DNA of 64,000 nucleotides from assembly GCF_020171745.1 (NCBI RefSeq), contig NZ_JAIVAH010000016.1, forward strand, positions 1-64,000, given 5' to 3'. Under the pieces are notes generated by a model. The model was given only the letters and a program-made list of their open reading frames with translations, was not told the origin of the DNA and made no database searches. Positions 15,804 through 24,476 of this stretch are shown here, in pieces (the stretch's first letter is position 1; the number at the start of each line of letters is the position of its first letter). The translations under genes were made by a program, and so were the position numbers. Source of the stretch: Prescottella equi (GTDB lineage Bacteria > Actinomycetota > Actinomycetes > Mycobacteriales > Mycobacteriaceae).

Positions 15804-16909
15804 GCATCAAGACTTTCTGGTACCTCACCCAGGCTGACGGCGACTTCCCGTGGAGCCCGGGCGGGCTCTACCCGGTGGACGGGGCGCGGCAGATCGAACT
15901 CGCCAAGACCATCGACGACGGCGGCTTCGACGGCGCCCTCGTCGCCACGTGGTCCAACGATCCGTTCGCCTCCGCGGCCTGGGCGGCGTCGCACACCAGC
16001 CGCATGAAGTTCCTCGTCGCGATCTACGCCAACATGATCCCCGCGCGCCTGCTCGCCGAGAAGGCGCTCACGTTCGACGCCTTCACCGGTGGCCGCCTCA
16101 TGATCAACTCGGTGAACGGACGCGACAACATCCTCACCAAGTACGACATGAACGTCGAACACGACCGCCGCTACGAACTGGGGGAACAGTACTGGGCGGA
16201 CTTCCGGCGGTACTACCGTGAGGGCACCGAGTCGAACTTCCCGAACACGCCGCTGCGTATCGACGGGCCGGCCGACCACGACGTTCCACTGTGGGGTACC
16301 GGCGACTCCCCGGCCGGCCTGGCGAACTCGGGCAAGGTGCTCGATGCGTACCTGGTGATGCTCCGCGAGACGTCGTTCATCGAGGACAAGTTCGCCGGTG
16401 CGCGGGCTGCCGCGGCCGCCGCAGGACGCGAGTTCACCGATTTCGGCGCGCTGTCCGGCGTGATCGTCCGCCCGACCCGGGACGAGGCGATGGACCGGTT
16501 CCGGTCGCTGTTCGAGAAGGCCGGGATCGACCAGATCGCCGACGTCCTCGACAAGGCGGTGCGCCGCCGCACCGGCGGGCAGCAGGACCTGGCGACCTTC
16601 ACCGCCCGCGACGCGCAGCGCCAGGGCTGGGTCGACACCATCGTCGCCGGCAAGATCCCGGAACCGAACGATCTCTACCTCGGTGACGGCCTGTACGCCG
16701 GCATCACCGCGTGGTCGCCGCTCGATATCTTCGCGACGGGGTCGTCCGCCGTCTACTACGTCGGCGCACCCGACGAGATCACCGACCACGTCCGGGTGCT
16801 GAAGCAGCGGACGGGGCTGACGTCGCTGATCCTGGCCGGTTGGCCGCTGATCGACGAGGCGAAGCAGGTGGCCGAGCACCTGATTCCGCGGTTCGCCGAC
16901 CTCGACTGA
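15800..16909 (+). CDS. LLM-class flavin-dependent monooxygenase, SsuD-like
   Basis: A 369-residue luciferase-like TIM-barrel oxidoreductase of the alkanesulfonate monooxygenase group, expected to use reduced FMN and O2 to cleave or hydroxylate a small organosulfur or similar substrate. Characteristic parts are KTFWYLTQADGDFPW at the start, the MKFLVAIYANMIPARLLAEK segment, FTGGRLMINSVNGRD and the R-Y-E-x-G-E-QYW helix. The ATG overlaps the thiM stop (ATGA), so the two are translationally coupled. The true substrate is unknown; degradation or oxidation of a thiazole or sulfonate is an inference from context. Confidence 0.85.
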   Translation: MSIKTFWYLTQADGDFPWSPGGLYPVDGARQIELAKTIDDGGFDGALVATWSNDPFASAAWAASHTSRMKFLVAIYANMIPARLLAEKALTFDAFTGGRLMINSVNGRDNILTKYDMNVEHDRRYELGEQYWADFRRYYREGTESNFPNTPLRIDGPADHDVPLWGTGDSPAGLANSGKVLDAYLVMLRETSFIEDKFAGARAAAAAAGREFTDFGALSGVIVRPTRDEAMDRFRSLFEKAGIDQIADVLDKAVRRRTGGQQDLATFTARDAQRQGWVDTIVAGKIPEPNDLYLGDGLYAGITAWSPLDIFATGSSAVYYVGAPDEITDHVRVLKQRTGLTSLILAGWPLIDEAKQVAEHLIPRFADLD

Positions 16910-16919
16910 GACAACCCGC

Positions 16920-16957
16920 GAGCGGGCGTCGTGACCTCCTTGTCGCGGCGCCCGCTC
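16920..16957. terminator. imperfect hairpin after the thiM-monooxygenase pair
   Basis: GAGCGGGCGTCGTGAC at 16920-16935 pairs with GTCGCGGCGCCCGCTC at 16942-16957 with two G-T-type exceptions. It begins 10 bp after the monooxygenase stop. Confidence 0.6.
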
Positions 16958-17024
16958 CTCGTTGACTCGGCCTGCACGCGCGAGAACAGTGAGTGGTACC
17001 GGGAACGATCTTCGGAGGTGCCGA

Positions 17025-17327
17025 ATGGTTCGCGCAGCACTGTTGGTACGAGTGGAGGCGAAACGCGGCAAGGAGGCTGCCGTCGCCGAGTTCCTCGAGA
17101 GTGCGCTGTCGCTGGTGCAGGAGGAACCGGACACCACCGCGTGGTTCGCGCTGCGCTTCGGCCCGGCGACGTTCGGCATCTTCGACGCCTTCCCCGACGA
17201 CACCGGGCGCCAGGCGCACCTTGCCGGCAAGGTCGCGCAGGCTCTCATGGCGCGTGCCGACGAACTGTTCGTCGCGCACCCCACCATCACGAAGGTCGAC
17301 GTGCTGGCGAGTAAGTTGCCGGGCTGA
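17025..17327 (+). CDS. ABM-family (antibiotic biosynthesis monooxygenase fold) small protein
   Basis: A 100-residue ferredoxin-like alpha+beta barrel protein, start ATG 17025 after CGGAGGTG. The pattern VRVEAKRGKEAAVAEFLESAL, EEPDTTAWFALRFGPATFGIFDAF and the final helix with HLAGKVAQALM is typical of dimeric ABM proteins. These range from quinol monooxygenases to haem-degrading enzymes and stress-induced proteins of unknown role. The Asn/Trp pair of haem-degrading IsdG/MhuD is not evident. It forms its own small transcription unit after the hairpin at 16920. Confidence 0.8.
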   Translation: MVRAALLVRVEAKRGKEAAVAEFLESALSLVQEEPDTTAWFALRFGPATFGIFDAFPDDTGRQAHLAGKVAQALMARADELFVAHPTITKVDVLASKLPG

Positions 17328-17704
17328 GGCATCGCCCGGAACCCGTCACGATCGTCGGTGGCCTAGACGAAAACGTGACCATCGGGCCGTTACTTCGAGC
17401 CCGATCCAGTGGCCGAGGGCCGGGTCACAGTGTCCGAGTTGTCGTGTGGATCACGAACCGCGCAGTCGCGACGATCTAGGTGACGATGCTCGGCTGTCAT
17501 GAATAACTGCTGTTCAGCGCCATTTTCCTGACCGAACCGCAGTCCCGCGCCGAGTCGAACCACGTATACCCGCATACCCGAACAGGTACCCCTGCGCGTA
17601 CTTCTACGGATGTATCGAATCCATAACGACGGAACTCTGGGTTGTGCCCGAACACCGATGCCAGACCAAGTGTCGGACCACAGCAAGACTCGGAGGACCC
17701 TCGA
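17328..17704. other. 377-bp intergenic leader before the NlpC/P60 gene
   Basis: No gene or known riboswitch is recognised here. There are A/T-richer stretches (GTTACTTCG, ATGAATAACTG, GTATACCCGCATACCCG) and, near the gene, CATAACGACGG. A promoter and a long 5' leader are likely. The sequence lacks the ydaO-type core that is clear before the related gene at 53766. Confidence 0.4.
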
Positions 17705-18205
17705 ATGGCCCTGAAGAACACCCGCCTGACCCGTACCACCCGCGGCCTGCTGCTCGGCGCTGTCGCCGCCGGCGCCGTCATGATCCCCGCCGCTCCCGCC
17801 ATGGCGCAGCCGTTCACGGCGCCCAGCTGGGGCAGCAGCTCCATCGAGGCCACCCCGGTCGCGAGCTCGAATCAGGCCGTCGCGAACGCCGCCCAGTCCA
17901 AGGTCGGCTCGCCGTACGTGTGGGGCGCCACCGGCCCCAGCTCCTTCGACTGCTCCGGTCTGGTCCAGTGGGCCTACAAGCAGGCCGGAAAGTCCGTTCC
18001 GCGCACCAGCTACGACCAGGTCGGCGGCGGCACCTCGGTGTCCAAGGCCAACCTGCAGCCCGGTGACGTCGTCGCCTTCTACGGCGCCGAGCACGTCGGC
18101 ATCTACATCGGCAACGGCAGTGTCGTCCACGCCCCCACCGAGGGCGAGAACGTGAAGATCTCGCCGCTGGACTCGATGACCTTCTCCGGCGCGAGCCGCT
18201 ACTGA
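17705..18205 (+). CDS. secreted NlpC/P60 peptidoglycan endopeptidase
   Basis: A 166-residue exported hydrolase that should cut D-Glu-mDAP or similar stem-peptide bonds. A signal peptide (basic start, hydrophobic run, AMAQP cleavage near residue 34-35) leads to a short linker and the catalytic domain: Cys83 in FDCSGLVQWAYKQAG, His130 in EHVGIYIG and His142 in VVHAP. It has no other domain, so it is a minimal form of the RipA/RipB type. The start ATG 17705 has GGAGG 10 bases upstream. It closely resembles the protein at 53766-54374, suggesting a dispersed paralogue. Confidence 0.92.
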   Translation: MALKNTRLTRTTRGLLLGAVAAGAVMIPAAPAMAQPFTAPSWGSSSIEATPVASSNQAVANAAQSKVGSPYVWGATGPSSFDCSGLVQWAYKQAGKSVPRTSYDQVGGGTSVSKANLQPGDVVAFYGAEHVGIYIGNGSVVHAPTEGENVKISPLDSMTFSGASRY

Positions 18206-18228
18206 GCCTCCGGCTCCGCACCAGTGCA

Positions 18229-18266
18229 AACGAGCCCGTCACCCCGAAAGGGGTGACGGGCTCGTT
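18229..18266. terminator. 17-bp stem with GAAA loop between convergent genes
   Basis: ACGAGCCCGTCACCCC (from 18230) and GGGGTGACGGGCTCGT (to 18265), extended by one A-T pair at the outside, enclose a GAAA tetraloop. It serves the NlpC/P60 gene and, in the other direction, the FabH-like gene. Confidence 0.88.
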
Positions 18267-18280
18267 GCTGTAGTCGCTAC

Positions 18281-19318
18281 CTACGTGATCGCGGGTAGCT
18301 GAACGACCTGCCCGGCATAGGCGAGTCCAGCACCGAAGCCGAGCAGCAGCGCGGTGTCACCGGGGCGGGCCTCGCCGGAGCGGAGCAGCTGATCCATCGC
18401 CATCGGGATCGACGCGGCGCTGGTGTTGCCGCTATCGGCGATGTCCCGTGCCACGGCGACGGTATCCGGGAGTCCCAGTGTCCGGATCAGGGCATCGGTG
18501 ATGCGACTGTTGGCCTGGTGCGGCACGAAGGCGTCCAGATCGTCCGCTGCGACGCCGGCCTTCTCCAGGGCATCGCGGCATGCCTTCTCGAGGAACGTGA
18601 TCGCCCAACGGAAGACGGCCTGACCGTCCATCCGGATGTACGGGCGCTCCGTGCTGCCACCTTCGGCTTCGGCGGCCGCGACCTCGGCGAAGTACTGCAT
18701 GAAGTCCTTGTCCTGCTTGATCGCCGCGGTCTGGCTTCCGTCCGAACCCCACGCGACCGGACCGATCCCCTCGGAATCGGACGGACCCACGACAACTGCA
18801 CCGGCACCGTCCGCGAAGATGAACGCGCACGTCCGGTCGGTCGGATCGAGCAGGTCGGACAGTCTCTCCACCCCGATCACCAGCACGTGACGGGCCTGCC
18901 CGGCTCGGACCAGGCTCGCGGCGTTCCCGAGTGCGTAGCAGAAGCCCGCGCACCCGGCGGAGACGTCGAAGGCGGCGGTGTCCTGCATGCCGAGCTCCGT
19001 GGCCACTACCGCCCCGGCCGACGGCCCGAGCACCATCTGCGACGAGGTCGCCAGCACGACGGCGTCGATCTGCTCGGCGACCAGGCCGGCCGCGGCGAGC
19101 GCGTCGCGCGCGGCCGCCACGCTCATCGAGACGACGGTCTCGTCGGGCTCGGCCCAGCGACGCGCCCGGATGCCGGAACGGGTCCGGATCCATTCGTCGG
19201 ACGAGTCGATGAGGTCGACGATCTCGGAATTCGGGACCACGCGTCGGGGCCGGTACACGCCGAGGCCCAGAAGGCCCGCGTGTGCGACGGGAGTTGCGGT
19301 GGCAATGGGGGCAGGCAC
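18281..19318 (-). CDS. beta-ketoacyl-ACP synthase III (FabH-like)
   Basis: A 345-residue condensing enzyme that joins an acyl-CoA primer to malonyl-ACP, or a relative acting in secondary or alkene-type lipid metabolism. The triad is complete: Cys123 in SAGCAGFCYAL, His267 in PHQAN and Asn298 in DSGNTSAAS. GTG at 19318 follows GGAGAGG by five bases; the earlier frame start (19405) would add 29 acidic residues without ribosome site. It stands alone, without ACP or other FAS genes, between terminators. It is therefore an accessory KAS III rather than certainly the housekeeping FabH. Confidence 0.88.
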   Translation of the reverse strand: MPAPIATATPVAHAGLLGLGVYRPRRVVPNSEIVDLIDSSDEWIRTRSGIRARRWAEPDETVVSMSVAAARDALAAAGLVAEQIDAVVLATSSQMVLGPSAGAVVATELGMQDTAAFDVSAGCAGFCYALGNAASLVRAGQARHVLVIGVERLSDLLDPTDRTCAFIFADGAGAVVVGPSDSEGIGPVAWGSDGSQTAAIKQDKDFMQYFAEVAAAEAEGGSTERPYIRMDGQAVFRWAITFLEKACRDALEKAGVAADDLDAFVPHQANSRITDALIRTLGLPDTVAVARDIADSGNTSAASIPMAMDQLLRSGEARPGDTALLLGFGAGLAYAGQVVQLPAIT

Positions 19319-19408
19319 GGCATCCTCTCCATGTGGAACCGATCGGACCACATGCTCAGATCTAACATCACCGGGATCGTCGTCGTCCGGTTCAGGGCCC
19401 GACACAGA

Positions 19409-19460
19409 CGAATCGACCCGCTCGGCGATCGTTTCGGTGATCGGGGAGCGGGTCGATTCG
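19409..19460. terminator. terminator of glnA1
   Basis: CGAATCGACCCGCTC at 19409-19423 pairs with GAGCGGGTCGATTCG at 19446-19460, and the enclosed 22 nt can itself partly fold. It lies 38 bp past the stop of the minus-strand glnA1. Confidence 0.8.
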
Positions 19461-19498
19461 GGAAATACTGACGCGACGGTGTCAGCGCGTCATGCGAC

Positions 19499-20935
19499 TC
19501 AGCAGTCGTAGTACAGCGAGAACTCGTACGGGTGCGGACGCAGGTTGACCGGGGCGATCTCCTGCTCGCGCTTGATCGCGATCCAGGTCTCGATCAGGTC
19601 GGACGTGAACACGCCACCCTCGGTGAGGTAGTCGTGATCCTGCTCGAGGCGGTCGATGACGGCCGACAGGCTGGTGGGGGCCTGCGGGATGTTGCGGGCC
19701 TCCTCCGGCGGGAGCTCGTAGAGGTCCTTGTCGACCGGGGCCATCGGCTCGATCTTGTTCTTGATGCCGTCCAGGCCGGCCATCATCTGCGCCGCGAAGT
19801 TCAGGTACGGGTTGCCCGAGGAGTCCGGTGCGCGGAACTCGATGCGCTTGGCCTTCGGGTTGTTGCCGGTGATCGGGATGCGGACCGCGGCGGAGCGGTT
19901 GCGCTGGCTGTACACCAGGTTGATGGGGGCCTCGTAGCCCGGCACCAGACGGTGGTACGAGTTGATCGTCGGGTTCGTGAACGCCAGCAGCGACGGCGCG
20001 TGGTGCAGGATGCCGCCGATGTACCAGCGAGCGATGTCGGACAGGCCTGCGTAGCCGGCCTCGTCGTGGAACAGCGGCTTGCCGTCCTTCCACAGCGACT
20101 GGTGCACGTGCATGCCCGAGCCGTTGTCGCCGAACAGCGGCTTCGGCATGAAGGTGGCGGACTTGCCGTACTGCCAGCAGGTGTTCTTCACGATGTACTT
20201 GAACAGCTGCAGGTCGTCGGCAGCGGCAAGCAGGGTGTTGAACTTGTAGTTGATCTCCTGCTGACCACCGGTGCCGACCTCGTGGTGACCGCGCTCGAGC
20301 TCGAAGCCCGCGTTGGTGAGGTTCGTGGAGATCGCGTCACGCAGGTCGACGTAGTGGTCGTACGGCGCGACGGGGAAGTAACCACCCTTGGCGCGGACCT
20401 TGTAGCCCAGGTTGGGGGAGCCGTCGGCGTTGACGTCGTTGCCGGTGTTCCAGGAGCCCGAGATGGAGTCCAGCTCGTAGAACGCACCGTTCATCGCCGA
20501 GTCGTAGCGGACCGAGTCGAAGATGTAGAACTCGGCCTCGGCACCGAAGAACGCGGTGTCGGCGATGCCGGTCGACTTCAGGTACTCCTCGGCCTTGCGC
20601 GCGACGTTGCGGGGATCGCGGCTGTAGGCCTCGCGGGTGAACGGATCGTGGACGAAGAAGTCCATGTTCAGCGTGCGGGCTTTGCGGAAGGGGTCGATCC
20701 GCGCGGTGGAGACGTCGGGGAGCAGCATCATGTCGGACTCGTGGATCGACTGGAAGCCGCGGACCGAGGAACCGTCGAACGCGAGGCCGTCCTCGAACAC
20801 GTCCTGGTTGAACGCGGAGGCCGGGATCGAGAAGTGCTGCTGGACGCCCGGCAGGTCGCTGAACCGGATGTCGACGTATTCGATGTCCTGCTCGGCGATG
20901 TATTTGATGACCTCATCGGCCGTGGTGAACGCCAC
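19499..20935 (-). CDS. glnA1: glutamine synthetase type I-beta, main assimilatory enzyme
   Basis: A 478-residue glutamine synthetase with the same length as mycobacterial GlnA1. Motifs include [39 protein letters not shown] and [10 protein letters not shown]. Tyr406 lies in [11 protein letters not shown], the adenylylation loop, so the enzyme should be controlled by GlnE (3237-6251). Start GTG at 20935 is preceded by AAGGAG. A GlnR-type half site lies about 100 bp upstream. It is a monocistronic unit bounded by a terminator. Confidence 0.97.
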   Translation of the reverse strand: MAFTTADEVIKYIAEQDIEYVDIRFSDLPGVQQHFSIPASAFNQDVFEDGLAFDGSSVRGFQSIHESDMMLLPDVSTARIDPFRKARTLNMDFFVHDPFTREAYSRDPRNVARKAEEYLKSTGIADTAFFGAEAEFYIFDSVRYDSAMNGAFYELDSISGSWNTGNDVNADGSPNLGYKVRAKGGYFPVAPYDHYVDLRDAISTNLTNAGFELERGHHEVGTGGQQEINYKFNTLLAAADDLQLFKYIVKNTCWQYGKSATFMPKPLFGDNGSGMHVHQSLWKDGKPLFHDEAGYAGLSDIARWYIGGILHHAPSLLAFTNPTINSYHRLVPGYEAPINLVYSQRNRSAAVRIPITGNNPKAKRIEFRAPDSSGNPYLNFAAQMMAGLDGIKNKIEPMAPVDKDLYELPPEEARNIPQAPTSLSAVIDRLEQDHDYLTEGGVFTSDLIETWIAIKREQEIAPVNLRPHPYEFSLYYDC

Positions 20936-21031
20936 GTTGGTGCTCCTTAAGTCGGTTACCTGCCGGTCGGGTTGCGGCGGCTTCGTCGAGGCAAGACGGT
21001 AGAGAGCCGGTGTTGCCCGTTAATCAAGCCT

Positions 21032-21047
21032 ATGTTTCGCCAGTGTT
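21032..21047 (-). promoter_or_regulatory. GlnR-type half-site pair upstream of glnA1
   Basis: On the minus strand, GTAAC-ACTGGC-GAAAC matches the actinobacterial GlnR motif gTnAC-N6-GaAAC exactly in both boxes. A second, weaker pair may follow toward the gene. It lies within the 251-bp gap between glnA1 and the divergent RDD gene and is the expected position for nitrogen control. Confidence 0.6.
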
Positions 21048-21186
21048 ACACGTCGGGATTCGGGGCGTGGACGGGGTGTGAATGTGACCATTCCCACCGG
21101 TCGCCCCGCTGCCGCGGGTGTGACGGACAGCACCGCGGGCGCCGGGGCCGGTCGGAACCCGCACGTCGACGCCTATCCTGGACGGC

Positions 21187-21660
21187 ATGGCACGAATGAT
21201 GGGTTCCTGGCTTTCCGGACCGTCCGCGGCGCTGCCGAAGGACCAGACCGAGGCGCAGGCGTACCGAGGCGAACTTCTCGGGCTTCCGGCCGACGGCCCC
21301 GGATCGCTGGCGACCACCGGTCGGCGCATCGGGGCCATCGTCATCGACTGGTTCATGTCCGCGGGCGTCGTCATGCTGTTCATGCAGCAGGCCCCGTGGG
21401 ACTCCTACGTCTCGACCTACACGCTCGGACTGTGGTTCGTCATCGGCATCGTCTGCGTCACGCTGTTCTCCTTCACTCCGGGGCAGTACGCGATGGGACT
21501 GCAGGTGGCCCGCATCGACGGCCCCGTCCCTGTCGGATTCGTGCGCGCCCTGGCCCGCCAGGCACTGATCGTCTTCATCGCGCCGGCCGTCATCACCGAC
21601 GTCGACGGCCGCGGCATGCACGACCGCGCCACCGGCACCGCGCTGGTGCGCACGCGCTGA
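21187..21660 (+). CDS. RDD-family membrane protein
   Basis: A 157-residue membrane protein with the RDD signature in TTGRRIGAIVIDWFMSAG and three or so hydrophobic helices (VIDWFMSAGVVMLFM, LGLWFVIGIVCVTLFSF, and the C-terminal helix). The motif GQYAMGLQVARIDG matches the family's conserved P-G/Q-K-x-xG-x-xV segment. RDD proteins are small transport-related membrane proteins of uncertain substrate. It is divergent from glnA1, as in mycobacteria (Rv2219A position), and convergent with the DUF4191 gene. Confidence 0.88.
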   Translation: MARMMGSWLSGPSAALPKDQTEAQAYRGELLGLPADGPGSLATTGRRIGAIVIDWFMSAGVVMLFMQQAPWDSYVSTYTLGLWFVIGIVCVTLFSFTPGQYAMGLQVARIDGPVPVGFVRALARQALIVFIAPAVITDVDGRGMHDRATGTALVRTR

Positions 21661-21691
21661 TCTCTCACCCCGTCCGGTAGAACGGGCCCGT

Positions 21692-21748
21692 AAACGCCGA
21701 ATGTCACATCAGTTCAGTCCGACTGAACCGATGTGACATTCGGCGTTT
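21692..21748. terminator. 27-bp near-perfect hairpin with CCG loop, bidirectional
   Basis: Bases 21692-21718 pair with 21722-21748 with a single A-C mismatch (21711/21729) and a 3-nt loop. The outer part is AAACGCCGAATGTCACATC and its complement. It lies between convergent genes and ends in T-rich GTTTGTG, so it can terminate both. The length is far beyond what termination needs, which suggests a REP-like repeat unit. Confidence 0.85.
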
Positions 21749-21761
21749 GTGCGTGGTGAGG

Positions 21762-22517
21762 TCAGCGACGGCGGATGGTGCGCTGCATGCCCTTCATCCG
21801 CGCGCCGGGGGGCAGCGGACCCTTGGGCATCGCCGCACCGCTGCGGCTGCCGAGCGCGGCAAGGCGCGACTCGATGGAGTCCATGCGCTTGGTGTCGATG
21901 TTGCGAGGCAGCTTGTTGAGGTACTTGACCAGCTGCGACAGCGGGACCTGGCCCTCGTCGTTGCCGATGACGATGTCGTAGATCGGGGTGTCGCCGACGA
22001 GGCGGGCCGTCTTCTTCTTCTCCTGCGCGAGCAGACCCTTGACGCGCTGGGGCGAACCCTCGGCGACCAGGATGACGCCGGGACGGCCGATCACCCGGTG
22101 CACCGCATCGAGCTGAGCGGTGCCGGTGACGGCGTTCTTCACGCGCCACGCGCCCTGCATGTTCTCGAGCGCCCACGCGGCGGCACCGGCCTGGCCCTCG
22201 GCCTTGCCGTACACCGTCTTCTGGACTCGCTTGCCGAAGATGATGAAGGCCAGCAGCACGCCGACGAGGACGCCGATCGGCAACAGGAACCACTGGATGC
22301 CGAAGATGAGGCCGACGAGGAAGAACACCAGCGCGCTCGCGACGAGCGCACCGATCATCATCGGCAGCAGCAGCTTGTCTTCCTTGCGCTGCATCTGGAA
22401 CGCCTGCCAGAGCTGAGTCCGGCGTTCCTTGGACGCCTGCTTGCGGGCCGCCTTCGCCGCAGCCTTCGCTTCCTTGCTTGGTTTGCCCGCTTTACCGGAC
22501 TTACTGCCGTTCGCCAT
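21762..22517 (-). CDS. DUF4191 membrane protein
   Basis: A 251-residue protein with a very basic N-terminus (KSGKAGKPSKEAKAAAKAAR), two adjacent membrane helices (about 51-93: LLPMMIGALVASALVFFLVG and IQWFLLPIGVLVGVLLAFII) and a cytoplasmic C-terminal domain with VIGRPGVILVAEGSPQRVKGL and DTPIYDIVIGNDEGQVPL. This matches actinobacterial DUF4191 (mycobacterial Rv2219), always near lipA/lipB. The function is unknown. It lies downstream of lipA in the same direction but is separated by a hairpin. Confidence 0.88.
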   Translation of the reverse strand: MANGSKSGKAGKPSKEAKAAAKAARKQASKERRTQLWQAFQMQRKEDKLLLPMMIGALVASALVFFLVGLIFGIQWFLLPIGVLVGVLLAFIIFGKRVQKTVYGKAEGQAGAAAWALENMQGAWRVKNAVTGTAQLDAVHRVIGRPGVILVAEGSPQRVKGLLAQEKKKTARLVGDTPIYDIVIGNDEGQVPLSQLVKYLNKLPRNIDTKRMDSIESRLAALGSRSGAAMPKGPLPPGARMKGMQRTIRRR

Positions 22518-22533
22518 ACCTCACAGGATACGA

Positions 22534-22567
22534 CCCTCACCGCGCACTATCGCGCGCGCGGTGAGGG
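22534..22567. terminator. hairpin after lipA
   Basis: CCCTCACCGCGC at 22534-22545 pairs with GCGCGGTGAGGG at 22556-22567. It lies directly beyond the lipA stop and before the DUF4191 start, probably attenuating read-through. Confidence 0.7.
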
Positions 22568-22577
22568 GGAGAGCACG

Positions 22578-23594
22578 TCAGGCGCGGGCGGCGAGGCGCT
22601 CGAGGACCGAGCTGGCCTCCTGGGAGGCGCTGCCCTCCTCGGCAAGGTGGGCCTGACCCTCGGGGAGTGCGCGGCCGTGGCGGGCCATCGCCTGTGCGTA
22701 GAGGCGTCCGGCGCGGTACGACGAGCGCACCAGCGGACCTGCCATGACGCCCGCGAAGCCGATCTCCTCGGCGGCCTTGGAGTGCTCGACGAACTCCTCC
22801 GGCTTGACCCAGCGTTCGACCGGATGGTGCCGCGGCGACGGGCGCAGGTACTGGGTGATCGTGATGATGTCGCAGCCGGCCTCGTGCAGGTCGACCAGCG
22901 CCTGCTGGACCTCCTCGGGGGTCTCGCCCATGCCGAGGATGAGGTTGGACTTGGTCACCAGGCCGAACTCGCGGGCCGCGGTGATCACGCCGAGCGAACG
23001 CTCGTAGCGGAACGCCGGACGGATCCGCTTGAAGATGCGCGGCACCGTCTCGAGGTTGTGCGCGAGCACCTCGGGGCGGGAGTCGAACACCTCGGCCAGC
23101 AGATCGGGCTTGCCGTTGAAGTCGGGGATCAGGTTCTCGACACCGGTGCCCGGGTTCATCGCGTGGATCTGGCGCACCGTCTCCGCGTACAGCCACGCGC
23201 CGCCGTCGGGCAGATCGTCGCGGGCGACACCGGTGATCGTCGAGTAGCGCAGGCCCATCGACTTGACGCTCTCGGCGACGCGGCGCGGCTCGTCACGATC
23301 GAGCGCGGACGGCTTGCCCGTGTCGATCTGGCAGAAGTCGCACCGCCGCGTGCACTGCTCGCCGCCGATGAGGAACGTCGCCTCCCGGTCCTCCCAGCAT
23401 TCGTAGATGTTGGGGCAGCCGGCTTCCTCGCAGACCGTGTGCAGGCCTTCGTTCTTCACCAGGCCCTTGAGCTCGGTGTACTCCGGGCCCATCTTCGCGC
23501 GGGTCCGAATCCAATTGGGCTTGCGTTCGATCGGAGTTTCCGCATTTCGGGTCTCGATGCGGAGCAGCTTCCGTCCTTCTGGGGCGACAGTCAC
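22578..23594 (-). CDS. lipA: lipoyl synthase (radical SAM)
   Basis: A 338-residue radical-SAM enzyme that inserts two sulfurs into octanoyl groups on lipoyl domains. The auxiliary cluster motif is [12 protein letters not shown] (C-x4-C-x5-C), and the SAM cluster is CTRRCDFC (C-x3-C-x2-C). The conserved segments [12 protein letters not shown] and NLILGMGET are present. It starts with GTG. It is 52 bp downstream of lipB in the same operon and supplies lipoate for DlaT at 25476-27218. Confidence 0.97.
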   Translation of the reverse strand: MTVAPEGRKLLRIETRNAETPIERKPNWIRTRAKMGPEYTELKGLVKNEGLHTVCEEAGCPNIYECWEDREATFLIGGEQCTRRCDFCQIDTGKPSALDRDEPRRVAESVKSMGLRYSTITGVARDDLPDGGAWLYAETVRQIHAMNPGTGVENLIPDFNGKPDLLAEVFDSRPEVLAHNLETVPRIFKRIRPAFRYERSLGVITAAREFGLVTKSNLILGMGETPEEVQQALVDLHEAGCDIITITQYLRPSPRHHPVERWVKPEEFVEHSKAAEEIGFAGVMAGPLVRSSYRAGRLYAQAMARHGRALPEGQAHLAEEGSASQEASSVLERLAARA

Positions 23595-23646
23595 GCCGTT
23601 GATCGTACGCCTGACCGAACCGTCGCTCCGGGCTGGGCGGCAGGCC

Positions 23647-24420
23647 TCAACCGAACCGCACGGTGGTGAACTCGGGGGTGGCCACGGCGGTGTCGAAGGT
23701 CACGCGTTCGATGTCGTGGGCGGTCACCGGAAGCGCCCCTTCGAGCGCCGCCTGTACCGCCGCGACGACGGCGGGGGCGACGTCGTCGATGGTCACGTCG
23801 CGCCCGAGTTCACGCGACAGGGTCGTCACACCGGCGTCGGTGATGCCGCACGGGACGATGTTGTCGAAGCCGTCGAGTTCGGCGTTGCAGTTCAGGGCGA
23901 ACCCGTGCATCGTGACGCCGCGCTGCACGCGCACCCCGATCGCGGCGACCTTGCGTTCGGGCAGCCAGTTGCCGGCGACCAGCGCGGCCGGAAGCCACAC
24001 CCCGGACCTACCCTCGACCCGACCGCACGTCAGACCCAGGTCGGTGCACACCGCGATGAGCGCCTCCTCGATCCGGCGGACGTAGCCGACGACGTCGACC
24101 GGTTCGGCGAGCTTGACGATCGGGTAGCCGACCAGCTGACCCGGGCCGTGCCACGTGATCTTGCCGCCGCGGTCGACGTCGATCACGGGAGTGCCGTCGG
24201 CGGGACGATCCTCGGGGGCGGTGCGCCGGCCCGCGGTGTAGACCGCGGGATGCTCGAGGAGCAGCAGGGTGTCGGCGCCCCCGTCGTCGGCCCGCGCCGC
24301 CGCGAGCACCCGCTGACGATCCCACGCCTCCATGTAGTCGATGCGGCCGAGACGCTCGACGACCATCGGCTGCGAACTGAAACGGGCCGTGCCGGTGGCC
24401 GCCGGGAAAACGCTGCTCAT
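23647..24420 (-). CDS. lipB: lipoyl(octanoyl) transferase
   Basis: A 257-residue enzyme transferring octanoate from ACP to apo-lipoyl domains. It has the family motif [17 protein letters not shown], the catalytic Lys region [11 protein letters not shown] and the catalytic Cys in [15 protein letters not shown]. The ATG at 24420 is chosen because the frame upstream loses family similarity. It is followed by lipA at 52 bp. Confidence 0.96.
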   Translation of the reverse strand: MSSVFPAATGTARFSSQPMVVERLGRIDYMEAWDRQRVLAAARADDGGADTLLLLEHPAVYTAGRRTAPEDRPADGTPVIDVDRGGKITWHGPGQLVGYPIVKLAEPVDVVGYVRRIEEALIAVCTDLGLTCGRVEGRSGVWLPAALVAGNWLPERKVAAIGVRVQRGVTMHGFALNCNAELDGFDNIVPCGITDAGVTTLSRELGRDVTIDDVAPAVVAAVQAALEGALPVTAHDIERVTFDTAVATPEFTTVRFG

Positions 24421-24476
24421 GATCGGAGACGTTACGCCGGAGGGCCTACCCGTCGCGCCCTCGGTCCGGTGAGCGG

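Noticed and set aside
17328-17704. Second ydaO riboswitch before the 17705 NlpC/P60 gene
   Set aside because: Neither the GGGGTGAATC element nor the CCGTCAGCTAAC element seen at 53580-53738 is found.
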